Made by a program: the position numbers and the translations under genes. A stretch of 64,000 nt of DNA from SIG603 sp964370115 (lineage in GTDB: Bacteria > Bacillota > Clostridia > Oscillospirales > Acutalibacteraceae), in NCBI GenBank assembly GCA_964370115.1, contig CAYJIA010000007.1, positions 1 through 64,000 of the forward strand, read 5' to 3'. Positions 33,282 through 42,953 of the stretch are shown here, in pieces. Every line of letters starts with the position of its first letter. Within the stretch, counting starts at the first letter, position 1. The notes beneath the pieces are model-generated. The model saw only the letters and a program-made list of their open reading frames with translations. It was not told the origin of the DNA and did not search any database.

Positions 33282-34865
33282 GTGGATAAAGTAAAAGATG
33301 GTTTTAGTAAAGTAAAAGTTTACATTGTTGAAATGCCGAAAAAGAGAAAATTTTTATTTGGTGGTATAGCTGCGGGAATTATAATATTTGCCGTAGTTTT
33401 AACCATGTTTTTAAATGGAGGAAGCGGATCGCGTGTAGTTCTTTATGAGAACATTTCTTCAAATGAGAGCGCACAGGTGTTTAGCGAACTTAAAAGCATG
33501 GGAGCAGATGCTCAGGTGAACAGCCAAGGGCAAGTGACGGTGCCACAAAATGAATATGATATGTGGTTGTTGCAACTAGCAGCACAAGGGTATCCGCAAA
33601 CGGCTTTAACGTATGATATATTTACAAGCAGTTCGGGTATGTCTGCGACAGAGGCGGAAATGCAACAAGTCTTGGTACATCAACTTCAAGACAGGGCGCA
33701 AGACACTTTAAAGCGAATAGAAGGCGTTACAGACGCGGTAGTTACAATTAATATGGCAGAAACCAGTAACTACATATGGGACGAAGCAACAAATGAGTCT
33801 GTGGGAACGGCAAGTGTGCTGTTGTCACTTGAACATGGTGTAGAACTAGATTCAACGCAGGTTTTGTCGATTAAAAACTTAATTGCTTTCGGCGTGCCAA
33901 AAATGGCACCTGAAAATGTAGTGGTTGTGGATTCGGCGACTTCGCTAGAACTTGGGGCAAACTTAGACACTGCAGACTCAATATCCACAAATCAAAACTT
34001 TGAATTAGAAATGATTGTTCAAGGTCAACTTGAAGACAATGTTATGAGACTTTTAGAGCCGAGATACGGACAAAACGGTGTTGTGGCAACGGCGAAAGTC
34101 ACGATAAACTATGATAAAATGCTCACTGAACAAATGGAGCTTGAAGGAAATCCTGAGAGCGAAAGCGGACAGGGGTTTCCGACTCTTACCGAGGGCGAGT
34201 ATAACGGCCCTGGGGACGAGACAATAGGCGATATAGTAGGGGAAGAGGATAACACAGACATTCCAGACTACTCATATACAAACCCAGACGATGAAACAAA
34301 TTCATACAACTGGCATTCGGAATTTGATTACTCTTACATAAAAACACAAGTAGAATCAGGAAATGCGGAGCTTGAGCGCGCGACAATTTCGGTTATGGTA
34401 GACGAGGACAACCTTACTCAGGGTATAAGAGACGAGCTTATGAGCTTGATATCAAATGCGGTTGATATTCCAGTAGAGCAAATTTACGTTTCAAGCTTTG
34501 TTGCGGCGGGTGAAGAGGCTGAGGTGCCTGTAGTAAATCCAGAAACAGAGGAAACATCAATCTTTAGCTTATTACCTTGGTGGGCATACGTTGCGGCAGG
34601 CGGAGTATTATTTATAATCATAATCTTATTTATAATTCTGTCGTTTAGACGTTACCATAAGGCGAAAGCAGAGGAAATTACAAATATTCTTCAAGACGAG
34701 AAAGATGCGGAGATTGAAGAATATAAAAGAAAACTTGCGGATATGGCTAGAAATGACGATCAGGATAAAAACAATGCTATCATCGAAGAGGTTAGAGCAT
34801 TTGCTAAAATTAATCCTGAAGCCGCTGCAAGCTTGATTAGATCGTGGTTAAAGGATGGTGAGTAA
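33282..34865 (+). CDS. fliF: Flagellar MS-ring protein FliF
   Basis: FliF builds the membrane ring at the flagellar base. The 527-residue protein starts at GTG 33282 (GGGAGA upstream). It has an N-terminal membrane span (~24-45), ring-building motifs ('VVLYENISSNESAQVFSELKSMG', 'MQQVLVHQLQDRAQDTLKRIEGVTDAVVTINMAE'), a polar acidic loop (~300-350), a second span ('YVAAGGVLFIIIILFIIL') and a C-terminal tail that binds FliG, which is encoded three bases downstream. Confidence 0.96.
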   Translation: MDKVKDGFSKVKVYIVEMPKKRKFLFGGIAAGIIIFAVVLTMFLNGGSGSRVVLYENISSNESAQVFSELKSMGADAQVNSQGQVTVPQNEYDMWLLQLAAQGYPQTALTYDIFTSSSGMSATEAEMQQVLVHQLQDRAQDTLKRIEGVTDAVVTINMAETSNYIWDEATNESVGTASVLLSLEHGVELDSTQVLSIKNLIAFGVPKMAPENVVVVDSATSLELGANLDTADSISTNQNFELEMIVQGQLEDNVMRLLEPRYGQNGVVATAKVTINYDKMLTEQMELEGNPESESGQGFPTLTEGEYNGPGDETIGDIVGEEDNTDIPDYSYTNPDDETNSYNWHSEFDYSYIKTQVESGNAELERATISVMVDEDNLTQGIRDELMSLISNAVDIPVEQIYVSSFVAAGEEAEVPVVNPETEETSIFSLLPWWAYVAAGGVLFIIIILFIILSFRRYHKAKAEEITNILQDEKDAEIEEYKRKLADMARNDDQDKNNAIIEEVRAFAKINPEAAASLIRSWLKDGE

Positions 34866-34868
34866 AGG

Positions 34869-35897
34869 GTGGCAACAGCAAATAAAAAACAAGCGGCACC
34901 GCTGACAACGGCGGGACGTGCGGCAGCCATTGTTGTCGCACTTGGCTCAATAAATGCGTCACATATTTATAAGCATTTACGAGAAGAGGAAATCGAGAAG
35001 CTAACACTTGAAGTTTCAAAGCTTGAAGATTTACCACCAGAAGAAATGCAGTCGATAATTGAGGAGTTTTATGGTCTTTGCATGACCACAAAAGTCGTCT
35101 CAGAAGGTGGCGTAGTTTACGCAAAGGATATACTCGAAAAAGCTTTTGGGCAACAACAGGCGGCAAACTACATGGACCGTGTGTCGCAGGCGATGAAAGT
35201 CAGGGCTTTAGAGTTTATCAGAAAAGCAAATTACAAAAATATACTTATGATAGTACAGCACGAGCATCCCCAAACAATTGCTTTTATACTTTCATATGCA
35301 AAGGCGGCGCAGGCATCAAAAGTTATAGCCGAGCTTCCAAAAGATTTGCAAATAGAAGTAGTAAGAAGAATAGCGTCTCTTGAAAGTGTAAGACCTGAGG
35401 TTATAGGCACATTAGAGAGAATACTAGAGGGCAAGTTCTCAAACGTAATGTCACAAGACGCTGTAGAAGTTGGTGGCGTAACATATGTTGCCGACATCAT
35501 GAACAGCATAGACCGTGCATCGGAAAAACATATTTTCTCAGAACTTACAAAATCAGATGCAAGCCTATCAGAAGAAATCAGAAAACTTATGTTTATCTTT
35601 GACGATATTATCACACTTGACGATATGTCTATTCAACGTGTTCTTCGTGATATCGACCAGCAAGACCTTGCTGTTGCGATTAAAGGTTCTTCTGAAGAGG
35701 TCAAGGCCTCGCTTCTTGATAACGTATCTGCACGTGCGAGAGAGTCAATACTTGAAGATATTCAGTATCTTAAAAACTTGCGCCTAAAAGATGTTGAAGA
35801 AGCACAACAAAAAATCGTTTCTGTTATTAGAAAACTTGAGGAAGAGGGCGAAATCGTAGTTTCCAAAGGAGGAGATGACGATGTCATCATCGGCTAA
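34869..35897 (+). CDS. fliG: Flagellar motor switch protein FliG
   Basis: FliG forms the rotor ring that touches the stator and sets rotation direction. The 342-residue protein has 'LTTAGRAAAIVVALGSINASHIYKHLREEEIEKLTLEVSKLE', the central 'QHEHPQTIAFILSY' (EHPQ motif) and the torque domain 'IRKLMFIFDDIITLDDMSIQRVLRDIDQQDLAVAIKGSSEEVKASLLDNVSARARE' with its charged residues. It starts at GTG 34869. Confidence 0.97.
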   Translation: MATANKKQAAPLTTAGRAAAIVVALGSINASHIYKHLREEEIEKLTLEVSKLEDLPPEEMQSIIEEFYGLCMTTKVVSEGGVVYAKDILEKAFGQQQAANYMDRVSQAMKVRALEFIRKANYKNILMIVQHEHPQTIAFILSYAKAAQASKVIAELPKDLQIEVVRRIASLESVRPEVIGTLERILEGKFSNVMSQDAVEVGGVTYVADIMNSIDRASEKHIFSELTKSDASLSEEIRKLMFIFDDIITLDDMSIQRVLRDIDQQDLAVAIKGSSEEVKASLLDNVSARARESILEDIQYLKNLRLKDVEEAQQKIVSVIRKLEEEGEIVVSKGGDDDVIIG

Positions 35898-36711
35898 TAT
35901 ATTTAAAAGAGGCGCTGTTAGTGCTGTGGAGGGAACAGTAGAAATACCTGATATCCAACCTGAAATAAGCGAAAACAAAACTCACAAAAGCGTTTCATTT
36001 TTTAAAGTAGGACACGACAATGAAAATGAAGTTTTGCTGACAAAAGAAGAAGTGAGCGTTGTAGAACTGCAAGCCGAAGCACAAGAGGCAGATGAAGATG
36101 GATTTGTACCGTTTGTTCCAAGTGAAGTGGTAGAAATTATTGAACCTAAGCCGCTAGAGCTTGACGAAATAAAAGAAATGTATAAAGATGAGCTAGATGA
36201 GATGCGCCAACAAGTGGAGCAAGAGGCATATGTCGAGGCCTACGAAGTGGCATATCAAAAAGCTTATAGCGATGCTTTTTCTAGAAAAAAAGGCGAGCTT
36301 GAACAAATTTTAAACGATGTAGATAGCACGCTTTTGGGTATGCAAAAAAATCAAAAAGAGTTCATGGAAAATTACGCGGAAGAATTAAAATTCTTTGCGG
36401 TGGACATAGCACAGAAGTTTATTATGGACAAAATTGATGAGCATGAGCTAGTTTTACATAAATTAGTGATGCAAACTGTTGAAAGTGTGAAAAACTCTGC
36501 GTGGCTTGAAATTGAGCTTTCGCAAAGGCTTGAAAAACTTATTGATAGTGTGAAAGAAGAACTTAAAAAAGGAAGTTTGCAGGGCAGGATAAGCGTTTCT
36601 CCAAAGGCCGGGCCCGAGGATATGATAAGGGTGAATTCTGAAAAAGGAACGATAGTAGCAGATATTTCAAGGCAAGCAGAAAATTTAAAAGACTTATTTA
36701 AATCGACATAA
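35881..36711 (+). CDS. fliH: Flagellar export regulator FliH
   Basis: FliH binds the export ATPase FliI and delivers it to the gate. The 276-residue protein is rich in Glu, Lys and Gln, with a long coiled coil ('MYKDELDEMRQQVEQEAYVEAYEVAYQKAYSDAFSRKKGELEQIL') and a C-terminal V-type ATPase E-like domain ('FFAVDIAQKFIMDKIDEHELVL'). ATG 35875 also lies in frame but is only two bases from AGGAGG, so ATG 35881 is chosen. It overlaps fliG by 17 bases. Confidence 0.9.
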   Translation: MSSSANIFKRGAVSAVEGTVEIPDIQPEISENKTHKSVSFFKVGHDNENEVLLTKEEVSVVELQAEAQEADEDGFVPFVPSEVVEIIEPKPLELDEIKEMYKDELDEMRQQVEQEAYVEAYEVAYQKAYSDAFSRKKGELEQILNDVDSTLLGMQKNQKEFMENYAEELKFFAVDIAQKFIMDKIDEHELVLHKLVMQTVESVKNSAWLEIELSQRLEKLIDSVKEELKKGSLQGRISVSPKAGPEDMIRVNSEKGTIVADISRQAENLKDLFKST

Positions 36712-36728
36712 ATTAAGAGGTGGAAAAT

Positions 36729-38060
36729 TTGAAAGTAGAAAACATGTCAAAACTTTTTGATAATACAAATTACAGACAAATTTTACGTCTTGCTGATTTA
36801 AAGTCACATGAGGGAAAAATAAGTAAAATACAAGGCATGACCATAGAGGCAACGGGGCTTACCTGTAGCATCGGTGATATATGCAATGTAATGCTAAACA
36901 AAAGAATTAAACCGCTAGTGTGTGAGGTTGTAGGAGTTTCAGAAGACAAAGCCTACCTCATGCCGTATGAAGAAATAGATGATATTGGCTATGGTTGTGC
37001 GGTAATTAATACAGGCGAAAAAATGAATATATACATAAGTGACGACATTGTAGGTCGTACGGTAAATGCGCTTGGTGTGCCGATAGACAACGGCAAAAAA
37101 CTTGAAAATCTAAGTGCGATACCGATAAATGGAGTACCGGTGAACCCTTTAGATAGGCCTCCGATAAACGAGGTTATGCAGCTTGGAATAAAGGTTATAG
37201 ATGGACTGCTAACCATAGGAAAAGGACAAAGGATTGGAATTTTTGCTGGTTCTGGTGTTGGAAAAAGTACGTTGATGGGAATGATAGCCAGAAATGTAGA
37301 GGCAGAGATTAATGTAATTGCGCTTGTAGGTGAGCGCGGAAGAGAGGTTTTGGAGTTTATTAACCGAGACCTAGGGCCCGAAGGTTTAAAGCGCTCCGTA
37401 CTTGTGGTGGCGACTTCTGATCAACCTGCAATGATGCGTTATAAATGCGCACAAACAGCGACTGCTATTGCAGAATATTTTCAAAAAAAAGGCAAGCACG
37501 TGTTGCTGATGATGGACTCACTGACACGCTTTGCAATGACACAAAGAGAAATTGGATTAAACACAGGCGAAGCACCCGTGGCAAGAGGCTACACGCCGTC
37601 GATTTATTCGGCGCTTCCAAAGCTTTTAGAGCGTTCGGGGAATTTTGAAAAAGGCTCTATAACAGGAATTTACACGGTTCTTGTCGAGGGTGACGATACG
37701 AATGAACCCGTCGCCGACACTGTAAGAAGTATAGTAGATGGACATATAGTCTTGTCCCGCAGTATAGCATCAAAAAATCATTATCCCGCGATAGATGTTT
37801 TAAACAGTGTAAGTCGTTTGATGAATGATATAGTTGGAAAAGAACAAAAGGCGGTGGCAAGTAAACTTCGCAATATGATGGCTTTATATAAGGAAAACGA
37901 AGACTTGATTTCCATTGGAGCATATAAGTCTGGCACAAACCCACAGCTTGATGAAGCCATTGCGCACATGAATAACATAGATGAATTTTTAAAGCAAGAT
38001 GTTAATTTAGAGGTTAGTTTTAAGGACACTGTAAGGCTTATGGAAGAGGCAGTGGTTTAG
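36729..38060 (+). CDS. fliI: Flagellum-specific ATPase FliI
   Basis: FliI is the F1-beta-like ATPase of the flagellar type III export system. The protein (443 residues from TTG 36729) has Walker A 'GIFAGSGVGKSTLMGM', the 'RGREVLEFI' and Walker B 'HVLLMMDSLTRFAMTQREIGL' regions and 'RGYTPSIYSALPKLLERSG'. A GTG start at 36720 is possible, but the AGAGGTGG site fits TTG 36729 better. fliH and fliJ are its neighbours. Confidence 0.96.
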   Translation: MKVENMSKLFDNTNYRQILRLADLKSHEGKISKIQGMTIEATGLTCSIGDICNVMLNKRIKPLVCEVVGVSEDKAYLMPYEEIDDIGYGCAVINTGEKMNIYISDDIVGRTVNALGVPIDNGKKLENLSAIPINGVPVNPLDRPPINEVMQLGIKVIDGLLTIGKGQRIGIFAGSGVGKSTLMGMIARNVEAEINVIALVGERGREVLEFINRDLGPEGLKRSVLVVATSDQPAMMRYKCAQTATAIAEYFQKKGKHVLLMMDSLTRFAMTQREIGLNTGEAPVARGYTPSIYSALPKLLERSGNFEKGSITGIYTVLVEGDDTNEPVADTVRSIVDGHIVLSRSIASKNHYPAIDVLNSVSRLMNDIVGKEQKAVASKLRNMMALYKENEDLISIGAYKSGTNPQLDEAIAHMNNIDEFLKQDVNLEVSFKDTVRLMEEAVV

Positions 38061-38077
38061 TTTAGGAGAGTTATAGT

Positions 38078-38518
38078 ATGAAACCTTTTACTTTTTCACT
38101 TGAAAAAATGTCAAACTATAAGGAACAAATTTTAAATAAAGAAAAAAACACTTTGGCTCAAATGAGGGCTGTAAGAGATGCTATAATTGAAAATATAGAA
38201 AATCTTGAGCAAAGTAAGCGTGAAAAAAAAGAGCAACTACAGCAAAAGACAAGTGAAGGTATGACCGTTTTTGAGCTTAGGTCTTATGAGTTCATGATAG
38301 AAAATATGAGAAAGCAAATCAAGGTTTTAAACCTTGAGCGTATAAAGCAAGAAGAGCTTATTGCAAAGCAAGTCGAAGTCGTAAAAAAAGCGAATATGGA
38401 CATGGCAAGCCTTGACAAGCTCGAGACAAAACAAAGAGAAAGCCATAATAAAGAGATGGCGAAAAAATCCCAAGAAGAAATTCTTGAGATAGTAAATTTA
38501 GGGTTACATAAAAAATGA
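38078..38518 (+). CDS. fliJ: Flagellar export protein FliJ
   Basis: FliJ is the coiled-coil stalk that links FliI to FlhA. The 146-residue protein is almost wholly helical and charged ('FSLEKMSNYKEQILNKEKNTLAQMRAVRDAIIENIENLEQSKREKKEQLQQK'). Its position after fliI confirms the call. AGGAGAG lies upstream. Confidence 0.92.
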   Translation: MKPFTFSLEKMSNYKEQILNKEKNTLAQMRAVRDAIIENIENLEQSKREKKEQLQQKTSEGMTVFELRSYEFMIENMRKQIKVLNLERIKQEELIAKQVEVVKKANMDMASLDKLETKQRESHNKEMAKKSQEEILEIVNLGLHKK

Positions 38519-38550
38519 TATAGTTTAATAAGGAAAAGGAGGTGAGTAAG

Positions 38551-39645
38551 ATGAATGCAGTTAACCTACAAACCATGCAAATGGGAGGAATTCCAAGTAG
38601 GGCTGAGCGCAATAGTGCAGTTGGTTCTAGTGGTCAAGTCAATCCATTTATGGAAATTTTTGCCTCTATGGTGAGTGCCATGAATGAAGATGAAGAAATG
38701 ACTACCGAAAATCCGCAAGATTTACTTTTAATGCTTATGAGTGGATATGGCTTAACTGATTTAAGTAGTGTAAACTTAAGTGGATTTTATGCTGACGGGC
38801 AAAGTGAAACTACAAATGTGAATTTATCACAGTCACAAATTTTGCAGTTAATAATGTCTAAAATATCAGGAAGCGACGTAGAAGGTAAGACAAATACGGC
38901 TAATTCCTTTATGCAGGCATTACAAAGCAAAGGGATTGATTTACAAAGTTTAGAGGCGCTGAATGTGCAGTCGATGAATTTTAATAACAATTCATCCTCG
39001 CAAGACATGGCAAGCGGCGAAGAGTTTCTTTTTGGTCAAAGAGAGTTTTTAAACAGCATAGAGCTTGTAAAAACTAATTTAAGCGACGGTGAAAACCCAG
39101 AGTTTAAGTCAGATTTAATGGCGACTATGGCAAATTTGAGAGTTCTAACTCCAACACAAAGTACAAGTGTCGGTTTTGAAAATTCACAGTTTAGTGTGAA
39201 CACTCAAACACTTGCCACTCAACTAGAAAGTGGAATCAAAGAAAACTTAAATGCGCAAAATACTGAGTTTACAATGAAACTTTATCCTGAATCTTTAGGA
39301 GAAATTACAGTTAAACTTGTAAATGAAAATGGCGTTAAGGCTCTGGAAATTGTGACAGCTAGCGCTAAAACAGCAATGCTTATTAACGATGATTTACCTG
39401 CATTAAGAGACGCTATGTCCGGTATGCAAATCGAAGTGCGAAGTGCTGTAGAGGCATCTGGAAGTTCAAATGCATCTAATATGCAAAACTTTAATATGTC
39501 ATCACAAGAATTTGCGCAAAGGCAATGGAGTTTTGAAAGAGAGCAAAGTAATCAGAACTTTAACAGTCAAAACGCTGAAACAGCAGAAAATGCCGATGAA
39601 AGTTCAGCGGTATTGCCAGAAGGCGAGCGAAGAATTTATGTTTAA
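38551..39645 (+). CDS. fliK: Flagellar hook-length control protein FliK
   Basis: FliK measures hook length and switches export specificity through FlhB. The protein is 364 residues from ATG 38551, which has AAGGAGGT seven bases upstream; an in-frame GTG at 38542 overlaps that site. The N-terminal part is disordered and Gln/Asn/Ser rich. The C-terminal domain has 'TEFTMKLYPESLGEITVKLVNENGVKALEIVTASAKTAMLINDDLPALRDAMSGMQIEV', the conserved FliK_C pattern (LxPExLGxxxVxL). Confidence 0.93.
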   Translation: MNAVNLQTMQMGGIPSRAERNSAVGSSGQVNPFMEIFASMVSAMNEDEEMTTENPQDLLLMLMSGYGLTDLSSVNLSGFYADGQSETTNVNLSQSQILQLIMSKISGSDVEGKTNTANSFMQALQSKGIDLQSLEALNVQSMNFNNNSSSQDMASGEEFLFGQREFLNSIELVKTNLSDGENPEFKSDLMATMANLRVLTPTQSTSVGFENSQFSVNTQTLATQLESGIKENLNAQNTEFTMKLYPESLGEITVKLVNENGVKALEIVTASAKTAMLINDDLPALRDAMSGMQIEVRSAVEASGSSNASNMQNFNMSSQEFAQRQWSFEREQSNQNFNSQNAETAENADESSAVLPEGERRIYV

Positions 39646-39662
39646 GGAAAGGAGATGAAATA

Positions 39663-40424
39663 ATGAGCACTACCCCAATAGATCCAACCAGTAAAACCTC
39701 GAGTAGTTATAATGTAGTTTTTGAAAATGAGGGTGCAAATGCAGAGCTTGAGTCAATGGACTTTATGAATTTGTTAATACTACAAATGCAAAATCAAGAC
39801 TTTATGGACCCCATGGACAACTCACAGATGATGGAACAAATGGCAACTATGTCCAATATGCAAATGATGGAGCAAATGGCCGCTTATTCAAAATCTAGTT
39901 ATGCATTGTCACTAGTTGGAAAAGAAGTAACAGCAACAAGATTTACAGTAGGTGGAGAGCTTGACACCACATCGGGTATTGTAGAAAAAGTTTCTCTTAT
40001 CGACAGCGAATACATAGTATATGTCGGCGGAAAAACTTACACATTAGAACAGATTATGAGCCTTGGCACATCTAATACAGTAGTAGATGCATCGGTGTAT
40101 AGTGCGACAACCACAGATTTAACATCAGATTCAGTAATTCTAAATTGGCAAGTTCCAACAGAAGATGAATTAGTTGCATCAGAGCTTACTTATTCTGCTT
40201 ATTATTCTACAAGCGAAGAATTTGACACAGTTGAAGCTGTTGAAGCAGGTACGTTAGTAGGACTTGCTAATCAAAAGAACTATACATCTGAAGTTGTTAA
40301 AGGCCTAGAGGGTGGAACTACATATTATCTAAATGTAGTAGTTACAGATGCAAACGGAAATAAATCCGTTTATAAACCTGCTAAAATCAAGACTTTATCG
40401 ATAGGAGATGAAGCCGGTGGATGA
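39663..40424 (+). CDS. flgD: Flagellar hook assembly scaffold FlgD
   Basis: FlgD caps the growing hook. The 253-residue protein has the family core 'MDFMNLLILQMQNQDFMDPMDNSQMMEQMATMSNMQMMEQM' at ~25-70 and a Tudor-like segment ('ALSLVGKEVTATRF'). At ~150-250 it carries an Fn3-like domain ('DSVILNWQVP...GTTYYLNVVVTDANGNKS'), which is longer than the minimal Bacillus FlgD. AAAGGAGATG precedes the ATG. Confidence 0.94.
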   Translation: MSTTPIDPTSKTSSSYNVVFENEGANAELESMDFMNLLILQMQNQDFMDPMDNSQMMEQMATMSNMQMMEQMAAYSKSSYALSLVGKEVTATRFTVGGELDTTSGIVEKVSLIDSEYIVYVGGKTYTLEQIMSLGTSNTVVDASVYSATTTDLTSDSVILNWQVPTEDELVASELTYSAYYSTSEEFDTVEAVEAGTLVGLANQKNYTSEVVKGLEGGTTYYLNVVVTDANGNKSVYKPAKIKTLSIGDEAGG

Positions 40425-40809
40425 TTTAAGGATAAAATTTTATAATCCAATTATAAGTGGAACGCCTAATGTTTCTAATACGCAAAGCACAAATAATATA
40501 AACCAAAACAATGTTCAAACCACTGACTTTGAGCAAATACTCAGAGAAAAAATGAGTGGAGTCAATTTCTCAAAACATGCAACACAAAGGGTAGTAGAGA
40601 GAAATATTGATGTGAGTGAGCAAAATTTAGAACGACTAAATGAGGGAATGAGGCTTGCAAGTGAGAAAAATCTTAAAGATGCACTCATACTTGTAGACAA
40701 AACCGCGTTTATCGTAAATGTTCCATCTAACACAGTTATTACCACGACAGAAAGTCAAGACCTTAAAGGAAACGTATTCACAAATATAAATGGCACTGTA
40801 ATTATATAA
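40417..40809 (+). CDS. TIGR02530 flagellar operon protein
   Basis: A small protein found between flgD and flgE in many Bacillota (B. subtilis YlzI/SwrD neighbourhood). It has 'ISGVNFSKHATQRVVERNIDVSEQNLERLNEGMRLASEKNLKDALILVDKTAFIVNVPSNTVITT', here with MSGVNFSKHA. GTG 40417 is nine bases after AGGAG and is preferred to ATG 40408, which touches it; the protein is then 130 residues. It overlaps flgD. I know of no agreed biochemical role. Confidence 0.85.
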   Translation: MDDLRIKFYNPIISGTPNVSNTQSTNNINQNNVQTTDFEQILREKMSGVNFSKHATQRVVERNIDVSEQNLERLNEGMRLASEKNLKDALILVDKTAFIVNVPSNTVITTTESQDLKGNVFTNINGTVII

Positions 40810-40885
40810 ACGGGACTTTTTAGACGTTTATCATATCTTGACCGACAGATAGATATGGCAGTGTAAATGATAAGGAGTTATTGTA

Positions 40886-42517
40886 ATGAATAGAGCGATG
40901 TTTTCTGGTGTGGCTGGTTTAAAAACACACCAAACAAAAATGGACGTTATAGGAAATAACGTAGCAAACGTAAACACATATGGCTACAAAGCGCAACGTG
41001 CGGTTTTTAGCGATGTTTACTATCAAACATTAAGTGGTGCTACAGAAGGTACTGCTAACCAAGGTGGTACAAACCCATCAAGCGTAGGTTATGGTTCTAC
41101 TCTTGCGGCAGTTCAAGCACAAATGTCTACATCAAGTATGCAGTCAACTGGATTTGGACTTGACGTCGCCATAGCAGGCGAAGGCTTCCTACAAGTTATG
41201 GATCCAGACGGCAATATTTTCTACACAAAAGCAGGTCTTTTGGATTACGATGCAAACGGATATCTAATTGACATAAATGGTAACTTTGTATTGGGAAGCG
41301 TAGAGGTAGACGGAGCACCAAATACTCAAAAAATTAAACTTGATGATATAGGTATTGTTCCTGCACAAACAGCAACAGCTGAGGTTACAATCAATAATAT
41401 CGATTATACGGTAGGCACATCAAACGCTACAGAATACGGAGATGTAAGTCTTACATTTAGCGCGAGTAACCAACTTCCAGCAGGACTTCTAGCAAGGGCT
41501 ACGATTTCTAGCACTGGTTCAGTTTTAATGGAAATCAATGAAAATGAGAGCTTTACAGACCTTAATATGTTAAACTCAGCGATAAATGCCGCTATACTAG
41601 AGGCAAACGGCGGTGTAGAGCACCCAGCGGGAACGTTTACAGTCTCTGCATCACAAAACCCATTCGTTGACCCTGCAACAGGCCTGCCAGTTGCGCTTAC
41701 TGGTGCACAAATTATTGATCCAGCAGGCGGAATTGATTTGGGTACATTATCAACTACTGAATTCTTTGGTGGTGTAATGAAACTAGAAGGCGTAAGTTCT
41801 GACTTTGCAGGTACAGGCACAATTACTCCTGCCGATTTCGTAGCAAATTACGACGATGTAAATAATGCATGGAATGTGTCACTTACAATAGGTGGCGAGG
41901 CTTATACAGGCGTTATAGATGAGGGTACACAATCGGCTACTTTACTTCTTAAATCGGCTAATGGCGATTATGTTGAAGTTACAAACCCTGGCATGGGCGG
42001 AATGAACTCTGCGCTTGGTGCAACACCTACGGCAGGCGCCACAATGCAAGGTATAACAGCTGATATAACAGCTACTCCATCTACTGTTTCACCAAACATG
42101 GGCTTTGGCTCACAAGCCTTTACACTTGAGGGCGGTACAGAAGGCGGACCTGTAGATCTTAACCAACTTTCAGGTATAGCAATAGGTCAAAACGGTACTA
42201 TTTCAGTTACTCATGCGATTTTGGGAACAGTGGCAGTAGGTAAACTTTCACTTGCTACATTTGCAAATCCAAGTGGCTTACAACTTGAGGGTAGTAACTA
42301 CTACTCCACAACTGTTAACTCGGGCGTACCATTCTTAACTGACCCAGGCAGTAACGGAACAGGCTCACTTATGACAAGTACTTTGGAAATGTCAAATGTT
42401 GACTTGTCAGAGCAATTTGCAGAAATGATAACAACTCAACGTGGTTTCCAAGCAAACTCACGTATCATAACTGTAACAGACACAATGCTTGAAGAGCTTA
42501 TTAATCTAAAAAGATAA
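40886..42517 (+). CDS. flgE: Flagellar hook protein FlgE
   Basis: FlgE forms the hook. The 543-residue protein starts 'MFSGVAGLKTHQTKMDVIGNNVANVNTYGYKAQRAVFSD', with the hook/rod signature, then has 'STGFGLDVAIAGEGFLQV', a long beta-rich middle (the variable D2-like part, Thr/Gly/Ala rich), and the end 'MSNVDLSEQFAEMITTQRGFQANSRIITVTDTMLEELINLKR'. It is longer than B. subtilis FlgE (~264) and closer to long FlgE forms. AAGGAG precedes ATG 40886. Confidence 0.97.
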   Translation: MNRAMFSGVAGLKTHQTKMDVIGNNVANVNTYGYKAQRAVFSDVYYQTLSGATEGTANQGGTNPSSVGYGSTLAAVQAQMSTSSMQSTGFGLDVAIAGEGFLQVMDPDGNIFYTKAGLLDYDANGYLIDINGNFVLGSVEVDGAPNTQKIKLDDIGIVPAQTATAEVTINNIDYTVGTSNATEYGDVSLTFSASNQLPAGLLARATISSTGSVLMEINENESFTDLNMLNSAINAAILEANGGVEHPAGTFTVSASQNPFVDPATGLPVALTGAQIIDPAGGIDLGTLSTTEFFGGVMKLEGVSSDFAGTGTITPADFVANYDDVNNAWNVSLTIGGEAYTGVIDEGTQSATLLLKSANGDYVEVTNPGMGGMNSALGATPTAGATMQGITADITATPSTVSPNMGFGSQAFTLEGGTEGGPVDLNQLSGIAIGQNGTISVTHAILGTVAVGKLSLATFANPSGLQLEGSNYYSTTVNSGVPFLTDPGSNGTGSLMTSTLEMSNVDLSEQFAEMITTQRGFQANSRIITVTDTMLEELINLKR

Positions 42518-42538
42518 TTTATTAGGGTGATTTAACCC

Positions 42539-42606
42539 CCTATGATGGCAAAGTTTGCCATCATAGGCAAGAAGTAAGTTAAAATTGCTTACTTTTTGCC
42601 TATGAT
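42539..42606 (+). repeat. Overlapping alternative hairpins between flgE and flbD
   Basis: CCTATGATGGCAAA (42539-42552) pairs perfectly with TTTGCCATCATAGG (42554-42567). The right arm overlaps a second stem in which ATCATAGGCAAGAAGTAAG (42560-42578) pairs with CTTACTTTTTGCCTATGAT (42588-42606), with one G-U. The two structures compete for 42560-42567. There is no T-run after the second stem, so it is not a simple terminator. Confidence 0.75.
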
Positions 42607-42729
42607 TATAATATTTATTCATAATTTTTCAAAAAAATCTTGTAAGTTTTTTTAGTTTTTGGTATCATTATAGTAATAAAAAAGAAAAATATTTATATCC
42701 GAGAAAAACTCGGGGAAATGGAGATATTT

Positions 42730-42927
42730 ATGATAGTTCTTACAAAACTTGACGACACAAAATTTATAGTTAACTCTGATTTAATTGAAACAGTAGAAGA
42801 AAGACCAGACACGACAATTAGGCTAACGACAAAATCCTACTACATTGTAAAAGAGAGTATGGATGAGGTTGTTGATAGGGTAATTGCGTTTAAAAAACAT
42901 ACAAATGGTGGTAGTATTGTAGGATAA
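42730..42927 (+). CDS. flbD: Flagellar protein FlbD
   Basis: A 65-residue protein of the FlbD family (SwrD in Bacillus), which supports full motor power. It reads 'MIVLTKLDDTKFIVNSDLIETVEERPDTTIRLTTKSYYIVKESMDEVVDRVIAFKK', matching the family across its whole length. An in-frame ATG at 42718 contains the GGAG ribosome binding site of ATG 42730, so the latter is the start. motA follows, as is common. Confidence 0.93.
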   Translation: MIVLTKLDDTKFIVNSDLIETVEERPDTTIRLTTKSYYIVKESMDEVVDRVIAFKKHTNGGSIVG

Positions 42928-42953
42928 ATATTTAGGAAAGGTTAAGATGTATT

